From Cerrena zonata (lineage: Eukaryota; Basidiomycota; Agaricomycetes; Polyporales; Cerrenaceae): a stretch of 64,000 nt of DNA. Every line of letters begins with the position of its first letter. Within the stretch, counting starts at the first letter, position 1. The DNA lies in NCBI GenBank assembly GCA_038087015.1, contig JASBNA010000007.1:1789966-1853965 (forward strand), in the 5' to 3' direction. Shown here piece after piece: positions 61,160-64,000 of the stretch. A model generated the notes under the pieces. That model was not told the origin of the DNA and ran no database searches. It was given only the letters and a program-made list of their open reading frames with translations. The position numbers and the translations under genes were made by a program.

Positions 61160-63046
61160 ATGGCGAACCCGTATCAGGCATACGGGCCTGACATCCCAAC
61201 CCTCTCTTACTCTGACCCTGCCAAATTCTCTTCAGATCCTCATGGTAGCCACGGAATCAACCAAGAGAGCACCGATGTCGACAAAGCTGCCGATGCTGTT
61301 GTCCTCGTACGAGAGGTCCTCACGCGAAGCCCGAGTCCTACTCCTGAAGAAGCCGCCGAGTTGAGCAAGACTTCAATGTTTGATTGGAAGGCTATGAGAA
61401 ACTGGAGGTACTGGGTTCGCAAAGAATGGCGCTGTATGTATTTTGATGCTTTTGCTGCACCCTCACCTTCTCACTGATAATATTTATAGGGTATTATCTC
61501 ATCGGTGTCTTGGTCGTGGTCTTTATTGTGTTGTTTGTGGCATATCACACACAAATAGTCAACTGGCTACAACCTGCTGCCAATTGGATGCACCGGTAAG
61601 TACTCACTAATCCCGATTCCTGTCAAATCCACACCCTCCTTCCATTCTTCATTCTTTCCCCTTGTGGTCACGAGCACATGGAAGCACTTCCTGTTCCATG
61701 CGACTTACTCCCTCAAATCGGAAATGAGAAGATTGATCTCAGTGCCATGCAAATTGTGCCATTTGCAACGCATCTGACATGATAGATCCAACACAGAATT
61801 GCAAGGCTAAAGCCCTATTGCCTTTTCGACCCCCGTTGCTTCTCTTGGACTCAAACTGTCGTCATCACTTACAGATTAATTCACTCACAACTGGCTTTAT
61901 TACAGCACACCTGCAGGATGGGTTATACCTATCGTTCTCTTCGTCATTGTTTCTTTCCCGCCACTATTTGGACATGAAATAATCGGCATTCTGTGCGGCC
62001 TCGTATGGGGCCTTGGTATCGGCTTTGCCATCGTCGCCACAGGCACCTTTCTGGGTGAAATGGCCAACTTCTAGTACGTCCACATTCTGAAGCATGTACA
62101 CGACAATAATTTTGAATCAACACTTACCTAGCGCATTCCGACATTGTTGTACCGCTCGAGGAGCAAAGTACGAGAAAAAGAACCTCAAATATGCCTACCT
62201 TGTCCGAGTAATAAGAGATGGTGGGTTCAAGGTTGCATTGGTAGCCCGCTTCAGTGCAATTCCACCACATTGTAAGTATTCCCTCGCCCACTGTCTTGTT
62301 CTCTACCAAAAGTAACATTTCACTTTTGCAGTTACTACTGCCGTATTCTCTACGTGTGGTATGGATGTATGGGTGTTTGCTGCAGCCGCGTTCTTTTCCC
62401 TCCCCAAACAGTTCATGATCGTCTATCTGGGAGTAGCGCTTGAGCAATCTCAGTCAGGTATATTTTCAACTTAGGATATCCAATGAATATATATCACTAA
62501 TCATTTCATATAGATGGGTCAAGTCGGACGAACAAAATCATCAAAGCCATCGTTATCAGTGTCACCGTTATTGTTACGATTTTGGCCATGTGGTGGATTA
62601 ACAAGAAAATGAACGACGTTAAGCCCATCGTCATCTACGAGCGTCGTAAAGCTCGACAGCTCAAACTAAATGGCTTTAGTGTCTCAGAAACACATCCCGA
62701 CGTACCGGACCTCGAAGCCAATGCGCCCCCTCATCATTCTTCCAATAGGGATACTTACGCAAGTTCTGGAGCCCCCATAGACAGCCGTCCTTCCAACCAG
62801 TCCCAACGACGCACTTCTGACGAACAGACGATTTCTCCCGATACGATCCTCCATGCTCCTCAATCCAGGAGACCATTCTCTGGTCAGTCAGGGTCGAAAA
62901 CGGATAGCCCTTTGCAGGCAAGTGAGGACGTACTTCCGTACCATGAAGTTGTCGGACCTGCGAAGCAGTCCATTCCGTTCAGGGCTGGTAGCAGCTCACG
63001 GAATGCTCTTCAGGGCAGTAACTCGTACGCAATGTCCAGCATGTAG
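61160..63046 (+). CDS. TVP38: TVP38/TMEM64-family membrane protein, copy 2
   Basis: Six exons (61160-61433, 61490-61595, 61906-62073, 62132-62271, 62332-62457, 62514-63046) sum to 448 residues. Exons 2-5 have the same lengths as in copy 1 (106, 168, 140, 126 nt), and the first nine residues, MANPYQAYG, are identical. The VTT blocks are kept (PPLFGHEIIGILCG, TFLGEMANFYAFRHCC, STCGMDVWVFAAAAFFSLPKQF), but the IPGH of copy 1 is IPPH here. The cytosolic tail is about 130 residues shorter and diverged. It arose by tandem duplication and looks functional. The Gly-to-Pro change lies in a loop usually conserved in the family, so activity may differ. Confidence 0.88.
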
Positions 63047-63806
63047 ATTGGTATGAAGCCAGAAAACGACCTCTCTTGAAACGTGATCACAGTGCCACCA
63101 GCACGGCTAACTCAAACTTCCCCACCAACCAACCACATAATTCATTGCCTACCATTGCCTCGTGCTGTCTACATGACCTTCGTTCGATAGATTGACTATC
63201 AAATTGAAATGACGACAATGAAAAAGAATTCTTGGCTTGCATTCAAATGGGCTGATAAAGAGAGCCTAGTTCCAATTTTCGACAAGGATTGATTTCGGAA
63301 TAAATAACGACAATATGTCGTGATCATGGCGAGGGGTATTTGCCAGTGTGGTACTATGTGGAAGGTTGTGTTTGTATGTTGAATTTCTATTCTAACTTTA
63401 CCGTCACACCATAGCAACGCTATTTTCCCCTGCTTCCATTGATTTCTCTGTTAGAACCGTTTACTGTTTCAGTCTATCTCTATGTCATATTCGATTGTAA
63501 GCCTTACATCCTCGCTATTGTCGCGCTACAGTATGGTGTATACCACGCTTGGAGTGTTCGGTTACATGAGGCATCGAAGTACTAATTCTAAAGTAGACTC
63601 GGTAGGCCTTGACTGTCCTAGACTCGGTGATCATAAACGTCTCAACTTGTGCCGTCAATCCATTCTAGGTGCAAAGGTGGTATGACTGGTATATTCTATT
63701 ACAGTGTCACCTTGGTATTACTTCCTGTCTAAACTAGTATCCTCTGAATCATGTACGCAAAATGAATACGATAACAAAACGAAAGCAACGAATCGAGTTC
63801 AAAAAA
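63047..63806. other. Convergent intergenic region
   Basis: This lies between the TVP38 copy 2 stop and the stop of the minus-strand gene at the window edge. No gene is supported. Confidence 0.45.
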
Positions 63807-64000
63807 TTACCACAACCAACCAACACCAAGAACCATTGACAAAACAGCTGATGTCGCCCAGACCCAAACATCATTCCCTCGTACACCGAAGGATCCCAGA
63901 GCCCCGCTATCATCACCAGCATCGAAGGGTAATGCAACAGTCGAGTTTCCATGGAAGAACTTGTCTGATGTATCTGACAACAGGTACACCAAAGCCAGTC
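63807..64000 (-). CDS. C-terminal end of an unrecognised gene, cut by window edge
   Basis: An open frame enters from the right edge and ends at 63807. It encodes about 64 residues: a polar stretch with one N-glycosylation site (NST) and a hydrophobic C terminus (VWVWATSAVLSMVLGVGWLW). A polar region followed by a short terminal hydrophobic stretch fits a GPI-anchored or tail-anchored surface protein. The family cannot be named from this fragment. Confidence 0.5.
   Translation of the reverse strand, partial: LALVYLLSDTSDKFFHGNSTVALPFDAGDDSGALGSFGVRGNDVWVWATSAVLSMVLGVGWLW

Noticed and set aside
1..64000. tRNA, rRNA, CRISPR arrays and biosynthetic gene clusters
   Set aside because: I looked for tRNA B-box-like motifs, repeat arrays and PKS/NRPS/terpene enzymes and saw none. 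A weak tRNA could be missed without a covariance search.

Overview
The window is nuclear DNA from a filamentous basidiomycete, most likely an Agaricomycete. Nearly all genes are split by 50-65 nt GT-AG introns. Several families are typical of that class: DUF6533 and DUF6534 membrane proteins, a coiled-coil plus F-box protein, and a CENP-B-type DNA-binding protein. I rebuilt exon models by hand; for most genes the exon lengths sum to an uninterrupted reading frame. All coordinates and homology calls come from reading the sequence, with no database search.

Layout. 1-31 kb is mostly conserved housekeeping: the 3' part of a BZZ1-like F-BAR/C1/SH3 gene, CAF1 deadenylase, a CENP-B-like factor, a UPF0390 protein divergent from complex I NDUFA9, TOM22 divergent from a 17-exon Zn2Cys6 regulator, SAS10/UTP3 divergent from mitochondrial glycerol-3-phosphate dehydrogenase, a DUF6533 protein, a GNAT acetyltransferase, an F-box protein and an LYR-motif protein. 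32.8-43.1 kb is a head-to-tail array of four DUF6534 membrane-protein genes that share an unusual ladder of very small exons. 44.8-48.2 kb holds an unrecognised disordered protein with a PP1-docking-like motif and a JEN1-type monocarboxylate permease.

48,872-56,669 is a 7.8 kb DNA transposon with 36 bp terminal inverted repeats (one mismatch) and repeated subterminal GGACGGAT motifs. Its main gene appears intact and encodes a protein of about 1,800 residues. A Ulp1/C48 SUMO-protease domain, preceded by an RLRGG sequence and a SUMO-interacting-motif-like IVID-acidic stretch, is joined in frame to a zinc finger and a transposase-like region. I could not place the element in a named superfamily. 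It is the best candidate for an undescribed system here.

57-63 kb holds two tandem TVP38/TMEM64 (VTT/DedA) genes with matching internal exons. The window ends inside a gene on the minus strand.

No functional gene cluster ties the window together. Four conserved genes serve mitochondria (NDUFA9, TOM22, GUT2, probably the LYR protein), but they are scattered and look coincidental.
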